DNA from: Cephalopachus bancanus
Lineage: Eukaryota > Chordata > Mammalia > Primates > Tarsiidae
Assembly: GCA_027257055.1 (NCBI GenBank)
Contig: JAPVLO010000402.1
Coordinates: 1,240,001 to 1,304,000, forward strand
Direction: 5' to 3'
DNA: 64,000 nucleotides
Within the stretch, counting starts at the first letter, position 1. The number at the start of each line of letters is the position of its first letter. A program made the translations under genes and the position numbers. Below the pieces are notes generated by a model. The model saw nothing but the letters and a program-made list of their open reading frames with translations, was not told the origin of the DNA and did no database searches. Below are positions 36,062 through 46,923 of this stretch, piece after piece.

Positions 36062-36449
36062 GCCATCTGTATAACAACATTTCCAGCAATGACAGACAGA
36101 CAATGTATATTATGGTAGTCCCATAAGATTCAAATGGAGCTAAAAGATATATATTGCCTAGTGATACTATAGCCATCATAATTTTATAGTACAATGTAAT
36201 ACATTTTCTATATTTATGTGTGTTTAGATACATCCTTAACATTGTGTTATAGTTGCCTACAGTAATCAATACAGTAACAAACCAGATAAGTTTGTAGCCC
36301 CAGATCAATAGTTAGACTATAAAGCATTGGTGTGTAGTAGGCTATACCATTTATGTTTGTCTAAGTATACTCTATGATATGTGCACAAGGATGAAGTCAC
36401 CTAATGAAGTATTTTTCAGATGGTATCATTGTTAATCGATACCTGACTG
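36062..36449. mobile_element. Small DNA transposon related to the 44982-46923 element
   Basis: The left end reads GCCATCTGTATAACAACATTTCC and the right end, reversed, CAGTCAGGTATCGATTAACAATG: imperfect inverted repeats with TA on both sides. The interior shares the phrases TTTCTATATTTATGTGTGTTTAG, TTGCCTACAGTAATCA and CTATACCATTTATG with the right half of the larger element at 44982-46923. It is a short internally deleted relative without coding sequence. Confidence 0.65.
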
Positions 36450-36451
36450 TA

Positions 36452-38421
36452 TGCAAAATAAGTATGGGGCATTGCAACTTGATTGTTTTAAGGTGAGTAG
36501 ATGATAAGGAACAAAACAAGAAGAAGGCAAGTCAAGGTGAAGGGGTGACTTAGTATAAAGAGGAAGCAGTTGAAGTGGAACACAGTATGTAGATTCCTGA
36601 TATAAGTTTGAGAAAGCAGTGGCAGGAACCATGTTTTAATGTGGCAAATGAAGAAAGGCAAAGGGAGATCTCAAAGATCACTTCTACTTCTCTGATCAAG
36701 TAATTATAAGTACTTGACAATTATTTATTATAGAAGGACTAAACTCAGCTTGGGTCTGACTTAAAGATTGAGAGTTTAGTTTTGGATATGTTAAGGACTT
36801 TAAGTTTCCTGTTTGATATCCATTGGTTGTCAGTGAGAAGTTGACTATAAAAAGTCTATAAATCACAAGAGTAGCTATAGTTGGGAACACAAATTCAAAA
36901 GTCACAGATTTGAGGAAATAGATACCATCATCATCTAGTGAGAAAGTCTAGAATGAAAACTGAAGACAGTCTGAGGCCAGACTGCAGAACTCCAACATTT
37001 AGAAATAGTTTAGAGCAGAAAGCAAATGCTATGGAACTGGGGAAAGCATTTCAGAGGTCAGAAAACTACACTTGACAAGAAAGTGTAGTGTCTGGGCAAC
37101 AGGAAAAAAAAGGAGAAAGTATAGTAGGCTAACAACTTAAAGTTTCTTTGCATTTCGACTACATTTCTGTGACATTAGCAAGACTTTTCTTTGGAAAAGT
37201 AGGAGGAGAATCCCAGTTGATATATGTTAAAGAGGGAGAGGTATGTAAGAAATTACAAACAGTATAGCAAAAAGTAGAAACACTGTAGCAGTATAGCAGA
37301 TGAAGAGAATTTTGGCTATGCAAAGAAAGAGAAACCACATAGGGCTAGAAAGAAATGTGGAACAAGGGCAGTTTTGTTTTTTAAAAAAAGATATGAATTA
37401 TTGGGTCTGATTGGTAAGCTGTGAGGGAAGATCCTGTGGGATGAGCTAGAGCAAATACACAGACAGAGAGACAATACCTGGAGAATAAGTGTCATAAAAA
37501 GAGCTGCATTGACATTTGATAGGACAAAGGATCTCTGTTGGCCATAAGGAATAGACTAAGATGATCCAGAGAGATGGAGATTTGGTAAAAGAAAGATGAG
37601 ACTAGTATGGGAAAGAATGAAAGTCAATGATTTTATAATCATATTTTAGCAAATTAGATATGATTTTACCAATTACAAAATAAGCTGTATTTATATAAGT
37701 TTATATAAATTTATACATGAAAATTTAAATTTTGATTTTAAAATAAACAATAAATATAGTTAAATGTACAGAAAACTGAACAATGGAATTATCCCCTTGT
37801 ACATTTTGTCTTATAAAACAATTGATGGCTTTTGCTGTATCATCAGACCTAGATGGCAAGCCTGACTTAGATTTTAAGGACAGAAATAAATGCCAAATGT
37901 GTATGAATGTCTGAGAGTGAATTTGATGAGATATAGTGCTAGAAACCACCAAAAGTTGAAGGGCTTAAGGCTCTAATATAAAGCCAGCTTTATTCCACTT
38001 GTAGAAATCTGGTAATACATGCAATAAAACATAACAGCCCAATAAAGAATGTTGTTTTCAAATGTTTTCCTCTCTACAATCTTATGCTTGCAGAAGATTT
38101 TTGTTTAGTCTCTCCTCTGTTTAGTGAAACACACTGGGCAGAAACTATTAATACAATATTTGTTTATTATAATAGGCCAGAAAGTGTTTTTTCTACATTG
38201 TTTACTGGTTCGTTCTCTTCTTCTTATCTTAGATTCTTACTGAAAAATTCTAAAATTCAGTTTTAACTCCTTTGAGATGAAATGGCATTAGAATTAGATG
38301 CTGTGGTAAAAGATTTCTCCTCCTTCTTTCTTTCCTTTCTTCCCCCTCTCCTTTCCTTTTTCCCTTTATTATTATTTTTTTTCAACCTGCCTGCCAACCT
38401 GCCTGAAGATATTTGAAGATG
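36452..38421. other. No gene seen; non-coding DNA
   Basis: No coding frame or element recognised. A pyrimidine-rich stretch lies at about 38318-38370. Confidence 0.55.
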
Positions 38422-38437
38422 AAAAGAAGAGAGCCAT

Positions 38438-38711
38438 CTGGTCACAATGGCTCAACCTGTAATTCCAGTACTTTGGGAGGCCGAGGCAAGAGGACAGCCT
38501 GAGCCTGGGAGTTTGAGAACAGCCTGGGCAACCTCATCTCTATAATAAATTACAAAAACTAGCTGGGCATGGTGGCGTGCATCTGTAGTTCCAGCTACTT
38601 AGAAGGCTAAGACAGAAGGATCGCCTGAACCCATCAGGTTGAGGCTGCGGTAGCTGTGAGCATGCCCCTGCACTCCAGCCTGGACAACAAAGAGTGAGAC
38701 TTCAATGCAAA
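38438..38711 (+). mobile_element. Old Alu-type SINE with 16-bp TSD
   Basis: Diverged dimer (GGCTCAACCTGTAATTCCAG; GAGACTTCAATGCAAAAA). It already shows the shortened left-arm form, one base fewer than Alu. The flanks AAAAGAAGAGAGCCAT (38422-38437) and AAAAGAAGAGAGTCAT (38712-38727) match at 15 of 16 positions. Confidence 0.9.
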
Positions 38712-38727
38712 AAAAGAAGAGAGTCAT

Positions 38728-41700
38728 GAATATCTTCCAAGGTTGTATTGTAAAATGATCAATATTCTCATAAATAAGCTTGGAACTAGGAAAAACAAAA
38801 TCGAAACCTTGTCAGCAACCTTGTGAATAATCCAATTAGCCAAGGTAGCTCTCTTACCTTATGCTGGGGTTTAGTGGCTGGCATTTGTTCAGAATGCCCA
38901 TAATCTAGCTTTATTTTGGAGTAGCATTTGAAAAACTGCCCAGAGTAGAAATCCTAATTATAGGTCTAGTGGTACTGGTAATATCAGGAAATGCCAAGAT
39001 AGTTTTCAGAACATGGGGAGAATGAGGCTTGTTCTAATTTTGATCATTTGGGACTTTATTTTGAAATGAAATTTTGGGAAAAATTTTAACAAGAAATAAC
39101 CTTTGAATTGTAGAAACAGAAACTAATATTTTTTTCTAACTCATATGATCAAAATTTACTCAGTACCAAAAGGAATTTCAAAAATCTGTATAATCTGTTC
39201 TATTTTAAATACATTTATTGAACTATATCATCCTGTGCAAATGACAATTATATTCTTAAATTGCTATCAATATTCTTAGACATCTTCATAAGTGGTCATC
39301 AGGCAATTTCCTTTATTTGCTGCTCCAAAATTTCAGAATCTATAGTTACCTTCTTATACTTAGCTAAGCATTATATGTTACCACTTAGACTGACTTTTTG
39401 CTTTGACTTTAATAATGATAATCTTTCTTAAAAGTGATAGCCCATTTTACAGACTCTCATCAAAACAAGCTCAAGGCCGAACCAAATTAGAACAGTCAAT
39501 GTATTTTTATAGAGGTGCAGAGAACATTTTGTAATACTTTTCTCAGCTTTAATAAGAAATGCACCTTAGTTGAATTTTCAATAACTGTCAACATTGGCCA
39601 GGAAAAATTATTATAACCTGACATTTATTTTATTATTTTTCTGAAATGAAGTAATCTCAGACTTTAATAGTATTCTTGTCAATGAACAACTTGGTATAAG
39701 GATTAAATATTGGAATGAATCATACTTTTGGAAAATTTCCAGTTTCAGAAAGTAAAGGACACTTGAGCTAGACTTTTAAACATGAGAAAAGTTCAGAAGG
39801 CAGAAATTCTGAATGTTGCTCCCATCTGGGAGTACCATAATGATGTAGGATCATGATGAATATATTTTTAAAATCTATTATTTTCTGTTGCTTCTGTCTC
39901 TGAATTATTATCTCTTGTTCTCCTGCTTCTGTTACATTTCCCTTGTTCTCAATGTCAGACTGCCTGCTTTCTCTCTTTTATTTATCATGGTTCTTGAAAT
40001 CAAAAATATAATTTTGTTGCAGTAGGTTTTGGGATTTTACCATTTGACAATAGTACACGGCTGTGTAAGGATATGCATGGTATAAAAACAGGTATTTTTT
40101 GTTAAGAGTAACTCACATCATAATTGTACTGAAAGGAGGAAAAGTAAAGACCAAAGGAGATATGAAACTTCTGGAAATGTTTTCATGAAGACAGAAAACT
40201 TACTTGCATTAAGCGTTTTAACAAACATCTTCACATGCTTTATCTCAAATATCATCTTTCTAGTAACACGGAATTTTTATCAATAGAGATAAATAGTGCT
40301 AAATAGAATGTGTGACAAGGAAGAAAAAAACTTCATAATACAACAATGATATTCAGCACAGTATAATATTTAATATAATTGACTTCACACGAAGAACTGT
40401 AGGTAGTGTGTGAGTTCACACATACATAGGTATTTAAAATGATAACCTAAGCAATTATTTATATAATCCCCTTTTTCAAAACACAAATACATTACTTTCT
40501 TTTCTTACATTAACCACAACGAATAAAATTTTCTTTCTCACTGTAAGCAGAAAACATGATATATACAACTTCCCAGGTGTGAGTCTCAAAAATGACAACA
40601 CAAATATAAGCTCACAACATATGATAGGGTTGTCAGCATCTGACTTTTGACCATTCATGTCATATTGTAAATGAAACGACTGCTTGACTGATTCTCTGAG
40701 ATGGCAACCAGCTGTGCAATGGTTGGTTTACTCATCGCATTTTAATTAAGAAAGGATTAAAATTGTTACAAATGTTTGCTAATAAACTAAAGAAGATGGA
40801 AAGCATTTTATTTTTGGAAGCAGTTTTGATACAGACATGCTGACATCAGAGAAAATAATCAAAAGTCTCATATGACAACGCCCTTGTGCTATATCTATTA
40901 AACCTCAATTTACAAGTTTAAATTGATATGTATTAGTACTAAAAAGATACTGTAATTTTAAGTTATTGGATTTTTAAAAATTATTTACAACCTGTTCTTG
41001 ATGTTTGCAACTGATGCACATTCTGGGAGAAAACACTTAATTGTTTAAACCAGTCAACCAAGGAAGTAAAGTTAGGTTAGGTTTTTGTGCATAGAAAGCG
41101 ACTAAATGGAAATTTTAAAAAATCTGAGATTTACATTAAAAAGCAGTGATGAATTACATTATGCATGTGTTTGCACATCAGAAACTAAGGAGCAGCCAGG
41201 ATCTATTTTTACTTTATTTATCAGAACCATCACATAGCAACTCCATAGTTCCAAACAATTAACCATTAGATCCATTGAAGGATCTTTTTTTCTCTCTTAT
41301 CTTTAAATGTGAACTGAATACCTTTTCAAAAGAAAACTGAGTGTAAAAGAACCAAATTAAAGTTCAGGAATAATGAATATACTTCTCAGCCTCTCCCTGA
41401 CTTTGCCGTGGGTCTTAAGGAAAAACCTTTCAATTTGCATTTAGATGTGATTCCTCAGTGAAAATCCAGATACGCAGTGTCCTAGTTTGGAGAAATAATT
41501 TAGGTCCTTAGATCTGGGATGAATAAGCCTTTTTCTGTGTAGATATACCATAAAAGTTAAGTTCTCAATGCATATACATATGCTTTTTATTTTGATTATT
41601 CATATAGAAGTGCTTTTATATTTCCTTTACTATCAGGTTTCTTTGCAAATCTTCTTTAATGTGAAATGGTTCTAATATTTTCCTCCTGTTTTTTATGCTA

Positions 41701-42621
41701 TCATCTATGTGGTATCAAGTATAGATGTGCATATGTGGCTGGCCCAAGGCTATATTAGCCAGAACAAAACTTGGTGTCTTGTTTATTCTTGTTTTGCTTT
41801 ATCAAATCATAGAAAGTTTGGACTCAAGGGTTATTAATAAGTACATCATCCACTTTCTTATATTACAAATGAGAAAATACATTTAGAATGTTTGATTGGC
41901 TTGTTCAAAGAGATGCATGAAGATAGTGAGTAGCTAACAAATAACTGACAATATATTCTAATGGGTTTTCCACTATTCTATAGTATCATTCTCCTGAAAG
42001 TTATTTGCTAATAGGAGTGACAACTGGCTCTACCATTTTTCAATCAAATTATGTACTGAAGCTTTCAAATTCTATGAAAGTTCTGGTACATGAATATTTG
42101 GACACATCTTTCTACAAAGTTTCATTTTATAAGATGACGGCCATCTGAAATCAGCCCAAAGGCGGCTGAAACAATGGTTCTCATTATAATTCTTGTGATG
42201 TTACTTCATAAAGCCACTGGTTCAGATAAGAGTCTATAAATGACTAGGATACAATGTCACACCTCTGAGGCGCGAGACATTTACTTAATCACTGTCAGCT
42301 CTTATCACAAAGAATAAAACCTGAACCTATAGATTTGTGAAGTATAGACTTTGATCTAGGCCAAATTTTATATTGCCATTGATGTATTAGAAGTTCAATT
42401 ACATGAGATTTTAGTAAATCGGTTCAACACTAGGCATTATCATTCAATAAACATGTTCAAGTTCTAGCAAAATATAGAGTATCTAGAAGTACATTAGAAA
42501 ATAAAAAATGTCGTTCTGGGTGAATTTTTTGAAAATTAACTTTTAAGCTCCTCAGAGAATTGAAAATAGTAGTAATAAATTTATGCCCTTTAATAATTGG
42601 CTGTGTGTAATGATTTCTTAA
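38728..42621. other. No gene seen; AT-rich non-coding DNA
   Basis: Longest stretch in the window without a recognisable repeat. I see no frame with protein-like composition and no RNA gene. The part 41840-41950 has weak MIR-like phrases (ATGAGAAAATACATTTAGAATG). Conserved regulatory DNA cannot be excluded by eye. Confidence 0.55.
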
Positions 42622-42736
42622 GGATTTATATTTAATTTAATTTAATTTATATTATTTTAGAGTTGGGTACATGTGAAGACTTGCTACATGAGTAAATTGT
42701 GTGCGGTGAGGTTTGGGTTTCTAGCAAGCCCTCTTT
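42622..42736 (-). mobile_element. L1 3'-end scrap
   Basis: A patterned A-rich tail (TTTAATTTAATTTAA on the plus strand) is followed by TTTAGAGTTGGGTACATGTG and GACTTGCTACATGAG, closely parallel to the L1 3'UTR at 23663-23720. About 115 bp, severely 5'-truncated. Confidence 0.65.
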
Positions 42737-42972
42737 CCCCTGGTAGTGGGCTGTAATGATTTTAGTATGCAAGAACACTCTATCTTCCTATTTGTTTATC
42801 AAAAAACCATATTCATGAAAACAATGCTGTTATGCCATTCAATTCTCATGAAGAGATTTGATAATTTAATTTCCATTTAATAACTTACACTTTAAATTAT
42901 AACTAACAATACAGTACTTATAGAATAAGCAAATTTATCTGATTATAACTTGAGTTTAAAAATACTGTTGTT

Positions 42973-43254
42973 GCCAGGCTCGGTGGCTCAGCCTGTAATC
43001 CCAGCACTTTGGGAAGCCAAGGCAAGTGGATTGCCTGAACCCGCGGGTTCGAGACCCACCCGGGCAACTTGGTGAGACCTCATCTCTACAATAAATAAAA
43101 AAGTAGCCAGGCGTGATAGCACATGCTGCCAGTTACTTGGAAGGCTGAGATGGAAGGATCGCTGGTGTCCAGCAGGTCGAGGCTGCGGTGGCTGGGAGTG
43201 TGCCACTTGCACTCCAGTCTGGACAACAGAGTGAAACTCTAACTCAAAAAACAA
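42973..43254 (+). mobile_element. Alu-type SINE with 15-bp TSD
   Basis: Carries the longer inter-arm form CGGGCAACTTGGTGAGACC. The perfect direct repeat AAAAATACTGTTGTT at 42958-42972 and 43255-43269 flanks it. Confidence 0.95.
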
Positions 43255-43717
43255 AAAAATACTGTTGTTTCTTTTTCAGGTGATAAAATGATGCATGCAA
43301 GCTATCATGTCTTCCTTCATTTTTCTTTAGAACCATTGAAATTATTAAAATTTTAATAATTAATAGTGAATTATGTCTATCCGACATTTAAGGTAATGAC
43401 TTAGATCTGGGGTTCCATACATGGCATTCATATAAATTATTTAAATCTCTTTTACCCAAATGACCACTCCATAAGAGATAAGATAGACAAATGGGACCTC
43501 ATCAAACTAAAAAGCTTCTGCAAAGCAAAAGAAGCCGTCAGTCAAGACAGCGGGCAGACAGAGAGTGGGAAAAAGTGTCTGCCAACTGTGTAGCTAACAA
43601 AGGTCTATCATCCAGGATCTGCAAGGAACTTAATCATGCCGAAAGAAAAAAAACCAAACAGCCTTATTAAAAAGTGGGTAAAAGATATGAGTAGACACTT
43701 CTCAAAAGAAAACAGAG

Positions 43718-43972
43718 TTTGGGAGGCTGAGGTGAGTGGATTGCCTGAGTCCGCGGGTTCGAGACCCGCCTGGGCAGCGAGACCTCATCTCTACAATAAA
43801 TCAAAAAATCAGCCGGGCGTGGTAGCGCGCGCCTGTAATTCCGGCTACTCGGAAGGCTGAGGTGGAAGGATCGCCGGAGCCTAGCAGGTCGAGGCTACGG
43901 TGGCCGGGAGCGTCCACTGCACTCCAGTCTGGGTGACAGAGTGAGACTCCAACTCAAAAAAAGAAAAAAAAA
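43718..43972 (+). mobile_element. 5'-truncated Alu-type SINE in an L1, 14-bp TSD
   Basis: Begins at TTTGGGAGGCTGAGG, lacking about the first 35 bases of the full SINE, including the region of the Pol III A box. The rest, including GGTTCGAGACC, is well preserved and of the short GGGCAGCGAGACC form. AAAAGAAAACAGAG (43704-43717) and AAAAGAAAACATAG (43973-43986) differ at one position and come from the L1 target. Confidence 0.93.
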
Positions 43973-44582
43973 AAAAGAAAACATAGGAACAGCCAACAGA
44001 TACATGAAAAAATGCTCAACCTCACTTATCATCAAGGAAATGCAAATCAAAATCACACTGAAATATCATCTAACTCCAGTCAGGAGGGTCATCATTGATA
44101 AAAAAACAACAGATGCTGGAGGGTATGCAGAGAAAAGGGAATGCTTCTACACTGTTGATGGGAGTGTAAATTAGTACCACCTCTGTGGAAAACAGTGTGG
44201 CAATTCCTAATAAAATCTAAAAATCAATGTTCCGCATCACCCAACAATCCTCCTTCTGGGAATATACCCAGAGGAACTCAAATCATTCTATAAAGAATAT
44301 ACCTGCACACGCATATTTATTGCAGCATTATTCACAATAACAAAAACATGGACCCACCATGCTGCCCATTGAAAGTCCACTGGATTAAAAAAATGTGCAT
44401 ATACATGATGGAATATTGCACAACCATAAAGAAGAACAAAATTATGGATTTAGCAGCAACTTAGATGGATTTAGTGATCCATCACAGAAGCAACTGAGTA
44501 CCACATATTCTCACTCTTAAGTGGACCCTGAACATTTATCATAATACTATAAGAAAGGGATTGGCAGTAGTGAGAAACTACT

Positions 44583-44595
44583 GGGGGGGGGGGGG
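44583..44595. repeat. G13 homopolymer in L1 3'UTR
   Basis: Thirteen consecutive G on the L1 sense strand. The corresponding part of the copy at 31211-33982 has only short G runs broken by A and T. Confidence 0.95.
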
Positions 44596-45208
44596 TAAGG
44601 AGGAGCACAACATCAATAAGGGTAACTAGTCTCAATCTAGGTGAAGCGGGGACCAAAGGGAGGCCCAGACCTTACCTGTATGATGATCACTTGTATACCT
44701 AATCCTGAATTGCACCCCACATCTTTAAAATAATAAATAAATACATGGCTCATGTTAATTTAAACCTTAAGCTAATTTTATGCCATTTAATATTTATTAA
44801 TTTATTTATAATCGAAGACCCAACATACTTCCAAAAATGATGGAGCACACATCACAATAAAAGACATAAATAACAAATAACTATTAAATTTTTAAAAAGT
44901 AATAAATGTAAGAAGGAAAAGGTAAAATACTAAACACAAATTCAGAAAATGAAAGTGTCCAGAAAGCTATTCCAATGAATACAGTCATTTGCCACATAAC
45001 AACATTTTGGTCCACGACAAACACATATATGACAATGTTGCCACAAGATTATAAGGGAGCTGAAAAATTTCTAACACCTCATGATGTTGTTGCTGTTTTA
45101 GTGTCATAAATGAATTACTTATGTGTTTGTGATGTTGCTGGTGTAAACAAACCTTCTGCAATGCCAATCATATCAAAGTCTAGTATATACAATTATTAAC
45201 AGCATATA

Positions 45209-45691
45209 TGGAGTAAGCCTTCATATCTGTGAGTTGTGCATCCCAGAATTCAGTCCACCATGAATCAAAAAGGGGAGGGCAGCACACTTCATCAATAAGG
45301 GTACCTGATCTCTAATCAGGTGAAATGTGGACCAAAGTGAGGCCTAAACTTTATCTGTACAATGACCATGTGTATGCCTAACCATGAATTGTACCATACA
45401 TCTTTAAAATAAAATTTTAAAAAATATATATTTTAAAAATATTTTATCTGCACTAAATATGTATTTTTTTATTATTCCCTGAAAAATGCAATATACCAAT
45501 TATTTACATACCATTTGCATTGTATTAAGGATTATATGTAATTTAGAGAGGATTTAAAGTGTATGGGACAATGTGCATAGATTTTATACAAATACTATGC
45601 CATTTTATATCAGGGGCTTAAGCATACATGGATTTTAGTATCTTTGAGAGGTTCTGGGAACAAGCACCCATAGATACTAAGGGGCTACTTG
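45209..45691. mobile_element. Second DNA transposon nested in the first
   Basis: The left end GGAGTAAGCCTTCATATCTG and the reversed right end CAAGTAGCCCCTTAGTATCTA are imperfect inverted repeats. Interior phrases TTTACATACCATTTGCATTG and GAGAGGATTTAAAGTGTATGG match a common mammalian Tigger-type MITE I recognise. The host transposon reads TAGTATATACAATTATTAAC before it and ATTATGATAATATATAAC after it. It contains an L1 3' end (45270-45412). Confidence 0.68.
45270..45412 (+). mobile_element. L1 3'UTR fragment nested in a DNA transposon
   Basis: About 140 bp matching the last part of the L1 at 43450-44745 (CATCAATAAGGGTA, GTGGACCAAAGTGAGGCC, ACATCTTTAAAATAAA). It sits in the A-rich AATCAAAAA stretch near the left end of the second transposon, giving three nested layers. 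Confidence 0.82.
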
Positions 45692-45789
45692 ATTATGATA
45701 ATATATAACTATATTACTGGCTTATGTATTTATTATACTATACTTTTTATCATTATTTTGGGCAATGCTTTGTCTACTTAAAAAATTAA

Positions 45790-45966
45790 AAGTTTACTGC
45801 AAAACAGCCTCAGGCAAGTCCTTCAGGAGATATTCCAGAAGAAAGCATTGCTATCACAGGCAATGACAGCTTCCTGAGTGTTATTGCTTCTGAAGATCTT
45901 CCAGTGGGACAAGATGTGGAAATAGAAGATAGTGATGTTAATTATCCTGATTCTGTGTCGGCCTAA
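45790..45966 (+). pseudogene. Possible C-terminal coding remnant of the transposon
   Basis: A 58-codon open stretch ends at TAA 45964-45966 inside the right half of the DNA transposon. It reads as an acidic, Ser/Pro-containing tail (SPSGDIPEESIAITGND ... EDLPVGQDVEIEDSDV). It has no Met and no recognised domain, and the codons before 45790 are closed by a stop. I infer that it derives from the 3' end of a transposase gene because it lies between the element's terminal regions. A chance open stretch cannot be excluded. Confidence 0.35.
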
Positions 45967-45977
45967 ACTAATGTGAC

Positions 45978-46030
45978 TGTGTGTGTGTGTGTGTGTGTGT
46001 GTGTCTGTGTGTGTGTGTGTGTGTGTGTGT
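45978..46030. repeat. (GT)n microsatellite with one CT interruption
   Basis: About 26 dinucleotide units; the right end forms part of the TSD of the following SINE. Confidence 0.96.
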
Positions 46031-46040
46031 CTTAGTTTTT

Positions 46041-46325
46041 TTTTTTTGAGTTGGAGTCCCACTCTGTCGCCCATACTGGAGTGCAGTGGCCGATCCTGGC
46101 CACCGCAGCCTCGCCTGCTGGGCTCCAGTGATCCTTCTGCCTCAGCCTTCCGAGTAGCTGGAATTACAGGTATGCGCTACCACGCCTGGCTGATTTTTTG
46201 ATTTATTGTAGAGATGAGGTCTCGCCAAGTTGCCCAGGCGGGACTCGAACCCGTGGGCTCAGTCAATCCACTCACCTCAGACTCCCAAAGGCGCGGGATT
46301 ACAGGCTGAGCCACCAAGCCTGGCT
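46041..46325 (-). mobile_element. Alu-type SINE with 15-bp TSD, in a DNA transposon
   Basis: Reverse orientation, long inter-arm form (GGGCAACTTGGCGAGACC on its sense strand). The perfect repeat TGTGTCTTAGTTTTT flanks it at 46026-46040 and 46326-46340. Confidence 0.95.
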
Positions 46326-46923
46326 TGTGTCTTAGTTTTTAACAAAAAATTTTTAAAAAATCTTATAGAATTAGATTATAAAGCAAATATTATATAGTCA
46401 TATGAATGTGTTCATGTTGTAACTGTTATTACAAGGGTCAAAAAGTTTAAAAAATTGATACAGCAAGAAGAGTTACAGTAAGCTAAGTAAACTTATTGGA
46501 GAAAAAATTTAAAATAATTTTAATGTAGCCTAAGTGTGTAGTGCTTACAAAGTCTATAGTAGTGTACAGTAATGTCCTAGGCTTCACATTCACTCACTCA
46601 CTGACTCACCCAGAGTAACTTCCAGTCTTGCAAGCTTCGTTCATGGTAAGTGCCTTATTCAGGTGTACTATTTTAAATCTTTTATATCATATTTTTACTA
46701 TACCTTTTCTATGTTTAGATATATTAGATATACACATACTTAGCATTGTGCTAAAACTGCCTACAGTATTCAGCACATGTTTTTCAGGTTTACAGCCTAG
46801 GAGCAATAAGCTATACCATATACAGGTTTGTTTAAGCATAATCTATGATGTTTACACTGCAACAAATTTGCCCAGTGACACATTTCTTAGAACATGTCCC
46901 TGTTGTTAAAGGATGCATGACAG

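Larger units (their letters stand above)
43450..44745 (+). mobile_element. 5'-truncated L1 with nested SINE
   Basis: Plus-strand ORF2 C-terminal region ([28 protein letters not shown], then [15 protein letters not shown] after the SINE) with frameshifts, followed by the 3'UTR with a G13 run, and an A-rich end (CCCCACATCTTTAAAATAATAAATAAA). The flanks share ATACATGGC (about 43420 and 44740), a possible TSD that is not immediately adjacent to the apparent 5' end, so the exact left boundary is uncertain. Confidence 0.85.
44982..46923. mobile_element. Tigger-like DNA transposon, TA-flanked, with nested insertions
   Basis: The ends form imperfect inverted repeats: left CAGTCATTTGCCACATAACAAC, right reversed CTGTCATGCATCCTTTAACAAC. 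TA lies outside both. Removing the insertions at 45209-45691 and 46026-46325 leaves about 1.15 kb. The right half contains CCTAAGTGTGTAGTGC and CACTCACTCACTGACTCACCC phrases I know from a common human DNA repeat, and shares sequence with the small element at 36062-36449. A short acidic reading frame (45790-45966) may be the tail of its transposase. Assignment to Tc1/mariner (Tigger) rests on the TA flanks and general resemblance. Confidence 0.7.
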
